Notes: a model not told the origin generated them from the sequence alone. A stretch of 64,000 nucleotides of DNA from Psychrobacter glacincola (GCA_001411745.2 LIQB01000003.2:654353-718352), one strand, 5' to 3'. Shown: positions 8,515 to 19,358, counted from the stretch's first letter. Translations and numbers: made by a program.

Positions 8515-10452
8515 TTACGTCCATACCAGCCAGCGCTTGAGCAAGTCGCTTAATGCTTTATCTTTATAAGTGGCGCTATAACAGTAATCGACACCAGCTG
8601 CTTTTAAACCATGCTCAAAGCTATCTAACTGCTTCGCTCGATGTGGTGGATACCAATATACCAATAAAGCCCGATGTTCACTTTCAAATTGACGAATACG
8701 CTTGGCTAACGACTCAGCTTTACTTGGAAAAATATCTTCCGCAAACATCACCATATTCACCTGTCTTATACTCATCTCCTCTATAACCAGTGCTTCATGC
8801 TGACGATAAATGACAGTCGCGCCTAAACGCTCTAGCTCTTTCGCTAAAAACCCGACTTCATGATAATAATAGTAAATAATAGTCAATCCAGCCAACAAAT
8901 GCTGCTGCCGAGACTGCTGTTTATTGGTCATCGATATGGTCAGCATGAATTGGGTACCTGACCCTAACGTGCTATCTACTTCTATAGTAGCGCCCATCAG
9001 CTGAGCCATTTGCTTGACGACTGGCAAACCAACACCTGAGCCTTCATATTGACGAGTTTGTGATGAATCCACTTGGAAAAACGGATTAAAAATATCATCG
9101 ATATGAGTGCTATCGATACCAATACCTGTATCTTTAACACTAATTTGCCAACGATTGCTTTTATCAAAATGGGTCAATTGCGACGTAATAGTCACCTGCC
9201 CCACTGGAGTAAACTTAATCGCATTGCTCAGTAATATCGATAATATTTGTTTTATTTTTTCCGCATCCCCTTCCAGACCATAGTCTATATGATGAATACG
9301 GCTAATCAACTCTAGCCTTTTTTGCCGAGCAATAGGCTCATATTCTGCCAACAGATCAGCGATTAACTGCAATGGATTGAACGCAATACAATTAATACTC
9401 ATCTGACCTTTTTGTATTTGATTCAATTGGATAATATGATCAAGCGACGACACCAATTTATCACTACCGTCACTGATAATTTCAACCGCATCTTTTTGTT
9501 CTCTATTGAGGGTATCGTAATCTAACAGCTGTAAACCGCCTACGATAGCATTTAGCGAAGTTTTCAGCTCATGGGTGATCATGCTTTGAAAGTTATGCAG
9601 CTGCACATCGAGGGATACGTCTTTGTTGTGTAATTGCTGCTCAAAAATCGCAAGCGCCTCATAATCTTGTTGGACTTTCTGTAAACGATCAAACAATACA
9701 GCCAAAGTTTGCTTGATTTGTACCAGTTCCTGAAATTCAAAAAGCTGTGGAATCACTGGTAACTGCTCAAGCTCTGGGTTTTTCACAACGATGTGACAGA
9801 CTTCTTTCAAAGCTTCAATATCTCTGATTGGCCATTTGAGTTTGCGCAGAATGTACAATACCCAAAGTACCGTCAATATCGTGGTAATAAGCCATAGCAA
9901 TATATTGCTTCGAAACCAATGTGAACGCAGGGTGTTCACATCTAAAGTAAGATTAATATATCCAACTAACGCGCTATTTTTATTGGCCTCACTAGACGCT
10001 GACGATTCTTGCTCACCATTTGATAAAGTCGTGGACAATTGCTGACTGCTGTTTAACGTATCTAGCGCGCTATCATCACCGATATCGTCACTGGTAACGG
10101 GATAATTGAAGCTGACAGTATCTGCAAATAAGGCATTCTTCCAATCATCTCTGGATTGATTAACTTCATCAATAGGTTTGGGTGTTGAATAAAATAAAAT
10201 ACTTCTAATGCTGGGTTCACTTTCTAACAAGAATCTCACTTGCTCAGCCACGATATCAGCACCATCGGCTGTCGATGCGCTGGTGGTCAACATGGTAGCC
10301 AATTGCTGGATATGCTGACGCTTCTCTTTATAGTGGTATAACAAACCATAAACGATAGACATCAAGAAGCCTGCCAACACAGCCAAAATAATGGCTTGTA
10401 AGACAGAACGCCAAATAAGCGTAGAGATGGTTTGAGAGGGACGGTTGTTCAT
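8515..10452 (-). CDS. Membrane-bound histidine kinase with degenerate C-terminal receiver
   Basis: 645-residue sensor kinase. Transmembrane segments are at about residues 16-38 and 183-202 and flank a periplasmic sensor region of about 145 residues. The HisKA phospho-acceptor is His294 (ITHELKTSLNAIVGG). The ATPase domain has the N-box Asn410 (LLSNAIKFTP), the G1 box DTGIGID at about 441 and the G2 box GSGVGLPVV at about 471. Residues about 520-645 resemble a receiver fold without its chemistry. The acidic pair is replaced by Tyr-rich YYYY, and aligning on the PS turn puts Glu572 (FAEDIFPS) at the acceptor Asp position. The conserved Lys is not evident, and no Hpt domain follows. Layout is loosely GacS/BarA-like but shorter. 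No response regulator gene is adjacent. Confidence 0.85.
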   Translation of the reverse strand: MNNRPSQTISTLIWRSVLQAIILAVLAGFLMSIVYGLLYHYKEKRQHIQQLATMLTTSASTADGADIVAEQVRFLLESEPSIRSILFYSTPKPIDEVNQSRDDWKNALFADTVSFNYPVTSDDIGDDSALDTLNSSQQLSTTLSNGEQESSASSEANKNSALVGYINLTLDVNTLRSHWFRSNILLWLITTILTVLWVLYILRKLKWPIRDIEALKEVCHIVVKNPELEQLPVIPQLFEFQELVQIKQTLAVLFDRLQKVQQDYEALAIFEQQLHNKDVSLDVQLHNFQSMITHELKTSLNAIVGGLQLLDYDTLNREQKDAVEIISDGSDKLVSSLDHIIQLNQIQKGQMSINCIAFNPLQLIADLLAEYEPIARQKRLELISRIHHIDYGLEGDAEKIKQILSILLSNAIKFTPVGQVTITSQLTHFDKSNRWQISVKDTGIGIDSTHIDDIFNPFFQVDSSQTRQYEGSGVGLPVVKQMAQLMGATIEVDSTLGSGTQFMLTISMTNKQQSRQQHLLAGLTIIYYYYHEVGFLAKELERLGATVIYRQHEALVIEEMSIRQVNMVMFAEDIFPSKAESLAKRIRQFESEHRALLVYWYPPHRAKQLDSFEHGLKAAGVDYCYSATYKDKALSDLLKRWLVWT

Positions 10453-10554
10453 ATTACTTAACTGAGTTAAGAAAACTTTTGATTATAGTACAGGTATTTT
10501 GTAGGAGTAGTGAGGGAAATATCACATGTTAATAAAACTTAACAACGTATTAAT

Positions 10555-10587
10555 ATATCATGATGACCGATATAATCATCATGATAT
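10555..10587. promoter_or_regulatory. Perfect 12-bp inverted repeat upstream of the histidine kinase gene
   Basis: Arms ATATCATGATGA (10555-10566) and TCATCATGATAT (10576-10587) with a 9-bp spacer lie about 100 bp upstream of the kinase start. They are also about 85 bp past the der stop. There is no adjacent T-run, so a terminator is less likely than a dimeric operator. The binding protein is unknown. Confidence 0.4.
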
Positions 10588-10672
10588 GGCACATTACAGA
10601 GAAGCATGAACAATAGAATAAAACAGTCTTTATCTACTACAACAATATAAAGACCGTCATCATTTTGCTAAA

Positions 10673-12115
10673 TTAACGCTTTTTATCTTTATTGGTGAAT
10701 TTCTGCTTATCTTTGGTAGTAAATTTCTGTGCCCGATTACGCTCGCGTTGGCGCAACTGTTGCGTCTTCGCTTTGGTTGGCGTATCGCTCTTGTTGGCAT
10801 ATGGGTTGTCATTTTGTTTAAGGACAACGTTGAGCGGCGTGCCTTCGAGCTTAAATACTTGACGGAATTGGTTCTCCAGATAACGCTGATAGCTCTTAGG
10901 TAATGCACTGGTTTGGTTACCATGAATGACAATCACGGGCGGATTGTGGCCACCGATGTGAGCGAAGCGCAGTTTAATACGGCGACCAGCAACCGTTGGT
11001 GGTGGATTGGCTGTCACCGCATCTTGCAGAATCTGAGTCAAACGATTGGTTGACACTTCAAACATCGAAGATTTATAAGCACGCAAGATAGACGGGTATA
11101 GATTACCCACACCCGTACCATGTAGTGCTGAGATTAGATGCACTTTTACATAAGGGATAAAGTTAAAGCGGCGATCCATCTCAATCTTGATATAATTTTT
11201 CTGATCAGCAGTCAGACCATCCCACTTATTAATCGCAACAACTAGAGCACGACCCGCATCAAGCGCATAGCCAATCATATGCAAATCTTGATCAACGATA
11301 CCTTCATGCGCATCAATAACAATAACGGTTACATTAGAATCTTCGATTGCTTGCAGGGTTTTAATGACCGAGAATTTTTCTACTTTTTCATCAATTCTGC
11401 CGCGGCGGCGTACACCAGCAGTATCGATTAAGACGTAGTCCTTACCCTCACGTGTATAAGGAATATAAATACTGTCACGCGTGGTACCGGGCATATCAAA
11501 AACCACTACTCGGTCTTCACCCAATAGACGATTGACTAGCGTAGATTTACCAACGTTTGGACGACCTATGATCGCTAACTTCAAACCTTTTGGCTCTACG
11601 ACATTCTCTTGCTCAGGCATATCAGCCGTCAATATTTCAAGCAAATTACCGACACCGCGACCATGACTTGCCGCCATCGGATATGGCTCACCCAATCCTA
11701 ATGCATAAAACTCGGCAGGTGCAGCGTCGTGAGCACCATCGACTTTATTGGCAACCACATAGACTGGTTTGCCAAGGGTGTGTAAAAACTTACCAATCTC
11801 AGCATCTGCGCCGATCATACCAGCACGAGCATCCACCACAAATACGATGATGTCCGCTTCATGAATCGCTGTATGCGATTGCTCAGACATATAGTCATCA
11901 ATGTTGCCGCTACCATCATCCGCCTCACCAATACCACCAGTGTCGACAACGATAAAAGATTTGTCTTCATAGGTCGCATCACCGTACTGACGGTCACGAG
12001 TCAGTCCTGACAAATCAGCAACCAATGCCTGCCGACTTTTTGTGAACTGATTAAATAAGGTGGATTTACCGACGTTTGGACGACCAATTAAGGCGACCAC
12101 AGGCTTGATACTCAT
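10673..12115 (-). CDS. der: Ribosome-assembly GTPase Der (EngA)
   Basis: Essential double-GTPase for 50S subunit maturation. It has two G domains in tandem, each with the P-loop [10 protein letters not shown]: the first begins at about residue 11 (followed by FNQFT), the second at about 183 (followed by VNRLL). Further motifs are DTGG and DTAG in the switch regions, NKVD and NKWD for guanine recognition, and a C-terminal KH-like domain. The tail is basic and Lys/Thr-rich ([13 protein letters not shown]). At 480 residues it is full length. It ends the block pilF–rodZ–ispG–hisS–yfgM–bamB–der, all transcribed leftward, but a 377-bp gap after bamB suggests its own promoter. Confidence 0.96.
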   Translation of the reverse strand: MSIKPVVALIGRPNVGKSTLFNQFTKSRQALVADLSGLTRDRQYGDATYEDKSFIVVDTGGIGEADDGSGNIDDYMSEQSHTAIHEADIIVFVVDARAGMIGADAEIGKFLHTLGKPVYVVANKVDGAHDAAPAEFYALGLGEPYPMAASHGRGVGNLLEILTADMPEQENVVEPKGLKLAIIGRPNVGKSTLVNRLLGEDRVVVFDMPGTTRDSIYIPYTREGKDYVLIDTAGVRRRGRIDEKVEKFSVIKTLQAIEDSNVTVIVIDAHEGIVDQDLHMIGYALDAGRALVVAINKWDGLTADQKNYIKIEMDRRFNFIPYVKVHLISALHGTGVGNLYPSILRAYKSSMFEVSTNRLTQILQDAVTANPPPTVAGRRIKLRFAHIGGHNPPVIVIHGNQTSALPKSYQRYLENQFRQVFKLEGTPLNVVLKQNDNPYANKSDTPTKAKTQQLRQRERNRAQKFTTKDKQKFTNKDKKR

Positions 12116-12492
12116 GGGTTACTCTCAGTGAAAGGCACAATGGCGGGCAGTACAGTTATTCTTATAACCAGTGATATAACAGTAGTCGTGAATAAGCTGC
12201 TCTTGACCGCAAATTAAAATGAATGATAAAACAATAGCAAAAATAATAGTCAGCTATTTTACAATTAGCAAGTGGTACATAAGATGACTAAATGATAAAT
12301 AATATATATGGATAGCACCTACGGCGCATCGGTCGCATAGAGTACGCGAAAGCCTGTATTTAAACAAGCAATTTACACAAGGCACTAAACGCTGACGAAG
12401 CAGCGTTTGTGTTCTCTAAAATTGCAATCAACCAGTTGGCTTAACGATAATATCAAACATACTATCTAAGTAAGCATTAACCGATAAAAAGC
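12116..12492. other. Intergenic region between bamB and der
   Basis: 377 bp without a supported gene. The only structure noticed is a hairpin at 12387-12408 (AAACGCTG/CAGCGTTT, 6-nt loop), about 85 bp beyond the bamB stop and without a T-run. It could aid Rho-dependent termination or mRNA stability. A der promoter is expected in the part nearest 12116. Confidence 0.45.
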
Positions 12493-13701
12493 TTAGCGGG
12501 CTAATTGCCAAATAGCAACCTGTCCTGATGTGCTCTGTGTCATCAAGCGGCTGCCTTGTACTTGCAAGCTACTCAAAGCACCCTTGGTTTGTACACGGCT
12601 AACGATTTTGCCGCTAGCTGGATCAAATAAGTGTACCATGCCGTCAAAATCACCCACGGCAATATAATTGCCAATCATTACAGGATTGGTTAAATGACGA
12701 TAAGCCAGCTCTTCACTTTCCCAAAGAACCTCACCATTACTACGATTATAGGCAACCACTTTGCCCTCTAAGCTGGTACCAATCACTTGCTGGTTATTTA
12801 CAGCAAGTGACTTTAAGCTGGCAAGCTCGTTGACAAACATGACTTGACGCGAAGCCAAATCAATACCTAATAACTGACCGCTATAACTGATGGCAAATAG
12901 CTGGTTTTTATCGACGATCGGCGTACCATCGACATCACTCATGCGCTCAACTTCACTACTACCAGTGCCAACGCCAACACGTCTTGACCACTGCGGTAAA
13001 CCACTATCAGTCGTCACCGCATGTAAACGACCATCAGCAGTCGCCAATAATGCCGTTTTGCTATCTAATAACGTTGGCGCCGCACTACCGCGTACACTGA
13101 TGGCTGGCACTTGTGTGGCAAACTGCCAGACAGACTGACCTGTCTGTAGTGACAAGCCATGTAAAAAGCCATCGTTCGCTGATAGAATGACACGGTTATT
13201 GGTAATTAAAGCGGGTGTCAATACTGATCCTGATAACTGCTTCTGCCAGCGTTTTGCGCCAGTCACACTATCAAATGCCATCACTTGACCACCGCGTGTG
13301 CTAATAATCGCTGTTTGGCTTAAAGCATCTAAAGCAACGCCGCCCGTGATTTGATCGCCAACGTTGATCGACCATAAACGTTCGCCTGCACTGTTAAAAC
13401 CGGTCAAATCCCCACCGCGCGATGCAGTGACGATTTGTCCATTGACATAACCTACTTGCAAGTCTAATGGATCTTTCTTACTGGCTTTTTTATTGCCAAT
13501 ATCTGTGCTAAAAACCGGTTGCAACACACTGATAGGCTCAGCAATCTGTACCAGCTTGACTGGATCATTGACGACGGGTTTAATACCGCGATTACACCCA
13601 ATCACCGCAGTGCTCATCACTGCCAATACTGCCACATGCATCACCGTCGATTTGATGGTTTTAGCTTTTGATATCTTGCTAGAGCGAATAGATTGAGTCA
13701 T
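12493..13701 (-). CDS. bamB: Outer-membrane assembly lipoprotein BamB
   Basis: Periplasmic β-propeller lipoprotein of the BAM complex, which inserts β-barrel proteins into the outer membrane. The N-terminal signal ends in the lipobox VIGC at about residue 36, preceded by an unusually long basic n-region (SIRSSKISKAKTIKS). The body has repeated PQQ-like blades with motifs such as GAKRWQKQLSG, GQSVWQFATQ and GEVLWESEE. Length 402 is typical of BamB. Placement between yfgM and der is the standard gammaproteobacterial order, which supports the assignment over other PQQ-repeat proteins. Confidence 0.93.
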   Translation of the reverse strand: MTQSIRSSKISKAKTIKSTVMHVAVLAVMSTAVIGCNRGIKPVVNDPVKLVQIAEPISVLQPVFSTDIGNKKASKKDPLDLQVGYVNGQIVTASRGGDLTGFNSAGERLWSINVGDQITGGVALDALSQTAIISTRGGQVMAFDSVTGAKRWQKQLSGSVLTPALITNNRVILSANDGFLHGLSLQTGQSVWQFATQVPAISVRGSAAPTLLDSKTALLATADGRLHAVTTDSGLPQWSRRVGVGTGSSEVERMSDVDGTPIVDKNQLFAISYSGQLLGIDLASRQVMFVNELASLKSLAVNNQQVIGTSLEGKVVAYNRSNGEVLWESEELAYRHLTNPVMIGNYIAVGDFDGMVHLFDPASGKIVSRVQTKGALSSLQVQGSRLMTQSTSGQVAIWQLAR

Positions 13702-13941
13702 TATGAGTTCTCACTACAAATAAATTATTATTAATTAGTAAATTGGTTATCAGTAAATGTAAGATCGGCGATTAGTATTCATCAAGCACATTCAATGAGT
13801 GCTGGTGGTCTATCCGATGCTGTTTTACTGCACCACTTAGCTTGTAGAACGGTTATAGATACGCGCTATTGACTAGCAATTATCAGACATTAGGTAGAAC
13901 GCAAACGCTATTATTGGTTAACAGCGCTTGTCACTATACAA

Positions 13942-14727
13942 TTATTGCGCAACCTCGGCAGCAGCATTTTCTTCCACCAAGGGCTGTGCAGGATTACTTG
14001 ACTCTTGAATCAGACTGACTGGTTCGTCGATAGGCTCAGGTACGATGCCCAGACTCTCCATCTTTAATGCCAATACTGCACGCGTCTCTTGACGATTGCG
14101 TAACAACTCCCAAGCATTATTGTAAGACTTGATCGCTGAGTCTTTATTATCTTGTGCCAAATAAATATCCCCTAACAACTCTTGTTGGCTGGCTTCAAAT
14201 GAGCTTGGCATATCATTGTTGGCTTCTGCTAATGCAGCATCCGTATCGCCCGCCGCCAGTAACGTTGTCGCATAGCGCAAACGAGTAATTGCCTGTAAAC
14301 CTGCATCACCTAAGTCAATAGCCAATGCTTTTTTGAGGGTTTCACTTGCCTCGGCAAATTCATTATTATCTACTTGCTGACGCGCTTTAATCATCAGTGC
14401 CTGCCAAGCGTAAACCGACTCACCATGCTTGCTAACTAGCGCATCAATATCTTTATTTAGCTGGGTGCGACTTTGTTCAAGTGCTGCCTGTGCCTCTGCT
14501 TCCAAATCAGGGTTTTGTGAGGCCAAACTGACTTCTTCATTCAACCGCTGAATGTCTGCATAATGATCTGCTGCAACGGTGTCTACGCGCGCATGGTTGT
14601 CCTGCCAATATGTCCAACCAAAATAAGCGGCCAGTGCCAACAAAATCACAGTGACAATATAGCTGCCATACTGCTTTAACGCTTGCATTGAATTGTCTGC
14701 ATTCGGCGAATTGGGTGTCAGAGCCAT
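13942..14727 (-). CDS. yfgM: YfgM-like TPR membrane protein, SecYEG-associated
   Basis: Single-pass inner-membrane protein with a periplasmic TPR domain. YfgM in E. coli associates with SecYEG and the chaperone PpiD. A cytoplasmic N-terminus is followed by a transmembrane segment at about residues 21-40 (YIVTVILLALAAYFGWTYW). An α-helical repeat region covers about 50-225. An acidic, proline-containing tail ends the 261-residue protein. It lies between hisS (55 bp upstream) and bamB, as in many gammaproteobacteria. The tail beyond residue 225 appears lineage-specific. Confidence 0.87.
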   Translation of the reverse strand: MALTPNSPNADNSMQALKQYGSYIVTVILLALAAYFGWTYWQDNHARVDTVAADHYADIQRLNEEVSLASQNPDLEAEAQAALEQSRTQLNKDIDALVSKHGESVYAWQALMIKARQQVDNNEFAEASETLKKALAIDLGDAGLQAITRLRYATTLLAAGDTDAALAEANNDMPSSFEASQQELLGDIYLAQDNKDSAIKSYNNAWELLRNRQETRAVLALKMESLGIVPEPIDEPVSLIQESSNPAQPLVEENAAAEVAQ

Positions 14728-14782
14728 ATATGTTTACCTGATAAAAGTGTTATGAAATTGCTAATGCTAAAACCGCAATCGA

Positions 14783-16072
14783 TTACTGACGGATAAAATT
14801 TTCTTTGCTCGACAGCCAATCTGTCGCAACCGTCTGTTGTTCGCCCGTCTGCATGTCTTTAACGCTGAGGGTATTATCATCCAGCTCTTGCTGCGCAATA
14901 ATAACGGTCAATGCAGCACCTGACTTATCGGCTTTCTTCATTTGCGCTTTTAGGCTCGTCGCACTCGCCATTTTCACCCGAATGTCTGGGCGACTATAGC
15001 GTAGACGTTGAGCATAGCCAATACCAGCACTATAAACCTCTGGATGGGCAACCACAAAGACATCACAAGCGGGAACATCAGCAATTGGCGCAACCGCTTC
15101 CATTAACAGTAATAAACGCTCAAGCCCCATGGCAAATCCAACAGCAGGCTCAGATTTTACTGGCTTATTGCCATCAGTACCGATGGATTTTAGTTGCCCA
15201 ATCAAACCATCATAACGGCCGCCTGCACAAACAGTCGCTTGGCTACCAAGCTTGTCGGTCACCCACTCAAAAACCGTTTTGTTATAATAATCAAGACCGC
15301 GTACTAAGTGTGGATTGATCTCAAAATTGATACCAAGCTCAGTCAGATACGTTTGCACTTGTTCAAAGTGTGCCACGCTCTCTTCACCTAAAAAGTCAGC
15401 CAGCTTCGGCGCATCTACCAACACGGCTTGGGTGCTGGCTTCTTTACTGTCTAAAATACGTAGCGGATTGGTGGTCAAGCGACGTTTGCTGTCTTCATCC
15501 AGCTGATCTTTTTTATCGGTTAAATAAGCAACCAATGCTTCGCGATAAGCATGACGCTCATCAATTTCGCCCAGACTGTTTAGCTCTAAACGCATCTCAT
15601 CTTTTAGACCCAGCTCTTGCCACATCAGATGGGTCATGGCGATCAGCTCAGCGTCAGCGTCTGGTAAGGCACTACCAAAGCTTTCAACACCTATTTGATG
15701 AAACTGACGATAGCGACCTTTTTGTGGACGCTCATAGCGAAACATTGGACCGATATACCATAATTTAGGCGTATCACCGCGCAGCAAGTTATGCTCAATC
15801 ACAGCACGTACTGCACCTGCTGTACCTTCAGGGCGTAGAGCCAACGGCGTTGGTGGATCAGACTTATCGGTGAAGCTATACATCTCTTTTTCGACAATAT
15901 CAGTCGCGCCACCAATAGCACGCGCAAACAAATCGGTTTGCTCAACGATTGGTAAGCGAATATGCTCAAAGCCGTATCTGCCCAGTACTTCAGCCAATAT
16001 CGCTTCTAAATGCAGCCATTTTGCGGACTGATCAGGCAAAATATCATTAAACCCTTTGATAGCTTTAATCAT
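14783..16072 (-). CDS. hisS: Histidyl-tRNA synthetase
   Basis: Class II aminoacyl-tRNA synthetase charging tRNA-His. It starts with [12 protein letters not shown], and has motif 2 at about residue 113 ([21 protein letters not shown]). The histidine-specific motif [16 protein letters not shown] is at about 258, and motif 3 lies in [15 protein letters not shown] at about 315. A C-terminal anticodon-binding domain begins near 335. At 429 residues it is full length. It is part of the ispG–hisS–yfgM order, 64 bp downstream of ispG. Confidence 0.96.
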   Translation of the reverse strand: MIKAIKGFNDILPDQSAKWLHLEAILAEVLGRYGFEHIRLPIVEQTDLFARAIGGATDIVEKEMYSFTDKSDPPTPLALRPEGTAGAVRAVIEHNLLRGDTPKLWYIGPMFRYERPQKGRYRQFHQIGVESFGSALPDADAELIAMTHLMWQELGLKDEMRLELNSLGEIDERHAYREALVAYLTDKKDQLDEDSKRRLTTNPLRILDSKEASTQAVLVDAPKLADFLGEESVAHFEQVQTYLTELGINFEINPHLVRGLDYYNKTVFEWVTDKLGSQATVCAGGRYDGLIGQLKSIGTDGNKPVKSEPAVGFAMGLERLLLLMEAVAPIADVPACDVFVVAHPEVYSAGIGYAQRLRYSRPDIRVKMASATSLKAQMKKADKSGAALTVIIAQQELDDNTLSVKDMQTGEQQTVATDWLSSKENFIRQ

Positions 16073-16136
16073 GGTACGATCGTATCCTTAAAAATTTTAA
16101 CAAGTGTCTCTTTTATTTTTTGCTCATAATAGTGTT

Positions 16137-17258
16137 TTATTTTACGCGGATAATCTCATTTTCGCGTTTTTTAGCCAAATCTTCGGCATGTGCGCGTACC
16201 ATGCCTTCTATTTCATCGACCAAATTATCAGTATCGATAAGATGGCTTTTTTCACCCATACGATATACCAAGGATCTTGGTGCGGCACCAACAATGCCAA
16301 TATCGGCCTCTTTCGCTTCACCAGGACCATTTACTTTACAGCCGATCACAGACAGGTTCATTGGTTCACGAATGTCTTCTAAGCGCGACTCTAAAGCCGT
16401 CATAACTCTAATCACATCAAACTCTTGGCGCGAGCAGCTTGGGCACGCAATAAAGTTGACACCATTAGAGCGTATATTGAGCGATTTTAAAATATCAAAG
16501 CCGATTTTAATTTCTTCTTCAGGCTCTGCCGCCAGTGAGATACGAATGGTATCACCGATGCCATCTAATAATAAACCGCCAAGTGCAATCGCGGATTTAA
16601 CCGCGCCCGTACGATAAACGCCTGCCTCGGTAACGCCCAAATGCAGCGGGTTATCAATCTGTGCAGAAATCAGGCGATACGCATCCAAGGTCAAAAACAC
16701 ATTGCTGGCTTTAACCGATACTTTATATTGATCAAAATTTAGACGCTCTAATATATCGATATGGCGCATGGCTGATTCAAGCATCGCCTCGCCAGTTGGC
16801 TCGGTATATTTGCGCTGAATGTCTTTTTCGAGCGAGCCTGCATTGACACCGATACGAATAGGGATGTTGTAATATTTGGCACAGGCGACCACTTCACGTA
16901 CTTTGGCGTCGCTACCGATGTTACCTGGATTAATACGCAGACAGTCAGCCCCCGCTTCAGCAACTGCTAACGCAATTTTGTGGTCGAAATGCACATCTGC
17001 AATCAAAGGCACACTGACCAGCTTACGAATTTCGCCAAAAGCTTTGACCGTATCCATCGTTGGCGTCGACACCCGCATCAAATCCGCACCAGCTTCAACG
17101 CAGCGTTCGATTTGAGCGACAGTTGCTGCCACATCGCAAGTATCTGTATTGGTCATACTCTGCACACTAATCGGCGCATCACCACCAATCGCGACATCAC
17201 CGACATATATTTTTTTGGTAAGGCGACGGTTAATAGGCGCTGACGTTGACATAGACAA
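16137..17258 (-). CDS. ispG: 4-hydroxy-3-methylbut-2-enyl diphosphate synthase IspG
   Basis: [4Fe-4S] enzyme of the non-mevalonate isoprenoid pathway, converting the cyclic diphosphate MEcPP to HMBPP. The N-terminal TIM barrel starts with VQSMTNTDT. Iron-sulfur cysteines are in [12 protein letters not shown] and [12 protein letters not shown] in the C-terminal domain. Length 373 matches the short bacterial form. It is the third gene of the pilF–rodZ–ispG–hisS run, beginning 127 bp after rodZ. Confidence 0.96.
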   Translation of the reverse strand: MSMSTSAPINRRLTKKIYVGDVAIGGDAPISVQSMTNTDTCDVAATVAQIERCVEAGADLMRVSTPTMDTVKAFGEIRKLVSVPLIADVHFDHKIALAVAEAGADCLRINPGNIGSDAKVREVVACAKYYNIPIRIGVNAGSLEKDIQRKYTEPTGEAMLESAMRHIDILERLNFDQYKVSVKASNVFLTLDAYRLISAQIDNPLHLGVTEAGVYRTGAVKSAIALGGLLLDGIGDTIRISLAAEPEEEIKIGFDILKSLNIRSNGVNFIACPSCSRQEFDVIRVMTALESRLEDIREPMNLSVIGCKVNGPGEAKEADIGIVGAAPRSLVYRMGEKSHLIDTDNLVDEIEGMVRAHAEDLAKKRENEIIRVK

Positions 17259-17385
17259 ACCCTTCAGTTAGAGCGAAAAAACGCAGAAAAAATACACTTA
17301 TAATAGCTTGCAGATAGCAACTTTTAAAAATAAATCTTGTACAGCAGTCGATAAGACTAGCATTCAAAATTAGCCACTTAAAAAG

Positions 17386-18204
17386 TTAAGGCGCTAACTC
17401 AAAATTGGCTTGCTTATCCGTTGCATAAGTATTTAGCGCAACCGCTTCTTGGTTAAGCATTATGCTGACATTATCGACATTATCAATTTGTACATTAAAC
17501 GGCGGCGTACCTGACAGTTTATAATCCCCAGATGTCTGCGAGCCACTCATTAGACTGCTACCAGAGGCATCAGTAATACTCACGACGGTGGTATCCGTCA
17601 GTTTGACATCTAAAGACGCTGGACTTGCATCGCCGCCCAAGTTTAGAGCAGAGCCAGAGGCACCAACGCCCATCTCATCAGTATTGATTGCCGCCCCTTG
17701 CGCTTGCTCTATCGCTGAGACGTCTTCGACCGTCGATACTGGCTGCTCGGCATTCTCTTTACTTGCATTACTCACCATGCGAAATAAGAAAATCGCTAAA
17801 ATAATGACACCAATAACGGCGATGATCAGTAGTGGGTTAAAACGAATACGATTGTGCGTATCACGTTGCAACGTGCCCATTGGACGCAGTGGCGTATCCG
17901 TGTTATTCACTGACTTTGCTTTCAGCTCCGTAGGATAAGCGGCATCAAAGCTGGTTGCTATTTTTACAGGATCCAAACCCAAAAACTTAGCATAATTGAT
18001 GGCAAACCCACGGGCAAAAGCAGCTTGCGGCATCTCCGAAAAATTTTCATTCTCAAGCGCTTGCAAATGACGCTTTAAAATAAATAACTCGGCAGCTACC
18101 TCGTCTAAGCTGACTTGCTTATTTTTACGGGCTTGCTGCAACATGGCACCAAATGATCCCTGAGCGTTAGATTGAGTGTTTAATGATGGGGTGGTCATTT
18201 CCAT
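17386..18204 (-). CDS. rodZ: RodZ-like helix-turn-helix membrane protein
   Basis: Cytoskeletal protein that links MreB to the elongation machinery and sets rod shape. A cytoplasmic helix-turn-helix domain (about residues 17-85) contains FGAMLQQARKNKQVSLDEVA and FARGFAINYAKFLGLDP. A transmembrane helix follows at about 125-143 (LLIIAVIGVIILAIFLF). The periplasmic part ends in a DUF4115-type β domain (TDTTVVSITDASG ... TPPFNVQIDN). The 272-residue length fits. ATG 18204 is preceded by AGAGG. The gene overlaps the end of pilF by 10 bp, indicating translational coupling. Confidence 0.88.
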   Translation of the reverse strand: MEMTTPSLNTQSNAQGSFGAMLQQARKNKQVSLDEVAAELFILKRHLQALENENFSEMPQAAFARGFAINYAKFLGLDPVKIATSFDAAYPTELKAKSVNNTDTPLRPMGTLQRDTHNRIRFNPLLIIAVIGVIILAIFLFRMVSNASKENAEQPVSTVEDVSAIEQAQGAAINTDEMGVGASGSALNLGGDASPASLDVKLTDTTVVSITDASGSSLMSGSQTSGDYKLSGTPPFNVQIDNVDNVSIMLNQEAVALNTYATDKQANFELAP

Positions 18205-19037
18205 GGTGCCTCTGGATTGTTAAGCCAAGTCTTAAGTTGTTTTGCTTCATCACTTAAAGGATAAGCAGATAAAAGCTGCTGTGCCAATTGCTGGCGCGTC
18301 GTTATGTTATTTTGTGCAGCGGCCAATTTGATACCTTGTAATAGCAAGCGCGGGCTAATGCCCTGCCCTTGCACCAGTATCAAGGTTTCATCATAAAGCC
18401 TTTGAGCCTGTGGAACACGTTGCTGCTCAAGCAGTAAGTCGACCAACTCGATATGGGCAATAATACTATTACGATTGCCATCAAGTGCCCGTAAAAATGC
18501 TTTAGCAGCCGCACTGCGATCCCCTAGCTGTAAGTAAGTGCGCCCTAGATTCTCTAGCGCACCAATACGACCTTCGTAACCTAATGCTGAACCTGCAATC
18601 TCAAACTGCTCTGCCGCCTCACGATAGCGCTTCATTTGTGACAAATAAACGCCATAGTTATTGTGGGCTTGCTCAAAATCTTTATCAAGCGTAATCGCTT
18701 TTTTAAAATACTGATCGGCCTTTTCGAGATTGAGTCGACTGCCCTCTTGCTGCAGCAAAACGCCCATCATATCATAGGCTGGCGCGTAACGGCTATCGGC
18801 AGCAAAGGCTTTTTCGAGTTGGCGCTGAGCGGTATCAAGCTCATTTTTGCGGATATATTGCGCGGCAAGTGAAGTGCGCACGCGAGCAATTTCTTGTTGG
18901 TCTAAGTTACGATTGTCATTGGGTCGCGTAGACGTTTGATAAGCCGCGATGTTTGTCAAATCATTGGTCGGCGTGCTTTGACAACCAGTGAGCAGCAGCC
19001 CTACCAATGCCGTCACTAATACCGTACGCTTCGACAT
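18195..19037 (-). CDS. pilF: Type IV pilus biogenesis lipoprotein PilF/PilW (TPR)
   Basis: Outer-membrane lipoprotein pilotin that helps the PilQ secretin assemble. I start it at ATG 19037, which yields a signal peptide with lipobox LLTGC about 18 residues in. A frame open to 19217 would put 60 non-signal-like residues in front, so it is probably not the start, although no strong ribosome binding site marks either. TPR repeats fill the rest (AAQYIRKNELDTAQRQLEKA, AYDMMGVLLQQ, QAHNNYGVYLSQMKRYREAAEQ, LENLGRTYLQLGDRSAA). The pilF–rodZ–ispG order is classical and supports the assignment over other TPR proteins. Confidence 0.86.
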   Translation of the reverse strand: MSKRTVLVTALVGLLLTGCQSTPTNDLTNIAAYQTSTRPNDNRNLDQQEIARVRTSLAAQYIRKNELDTAQRQLEKAFAADSRYAPAYDMMGVLLQQEGSRLNLEKADQYFKKAITLDKDFEQAHNNYGVYLSQMKRYREAAEQFEIAGSALGYEGRIGALENLGRTYLQLGDRSAAAKAFLRALDGNRNSIIAHIELVDLLLEQQRVPQAQRLYDETLILVQGQGISPRLLLQGIKLAAAQNNITTRQQLAQQLLSAYPLSDEAKQLKTWLNNPEAPWK

Positions 19038-19358
19038 CGCTACTGGGTCAATAGCCCCTAGTCCATTCGCTGTACTCAATCGCTTATAAGTCTGAGAAAA
19101 TATTTTTTGATAATTGAACTGACAAGAATTTCTAGAAGTCATCATAGCCGCCATCATAAAACTGTGATTCAATGCGTTCGATCCTCGAGGCATCAGTTTA
19201 ATAGATTTAGCCCGCATAAGTACAATTTAGTTGTCATTAATTGCTGTGCACATCCAAACTAATCGTTATTGCTACATTTTTATTACCATTGCGACAGATA
19301 AAAGACAAATACGATGCTACATCGAAAATGTCTATTCACCATTTATATGACCATCATA

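Noticed and set aside
12387-12408. Hairpin after bamB as a Rho-independent terminator
   Set aside because: An 8-bp stem without a T-run on either strand; kept only as a note in the intergenic entry.
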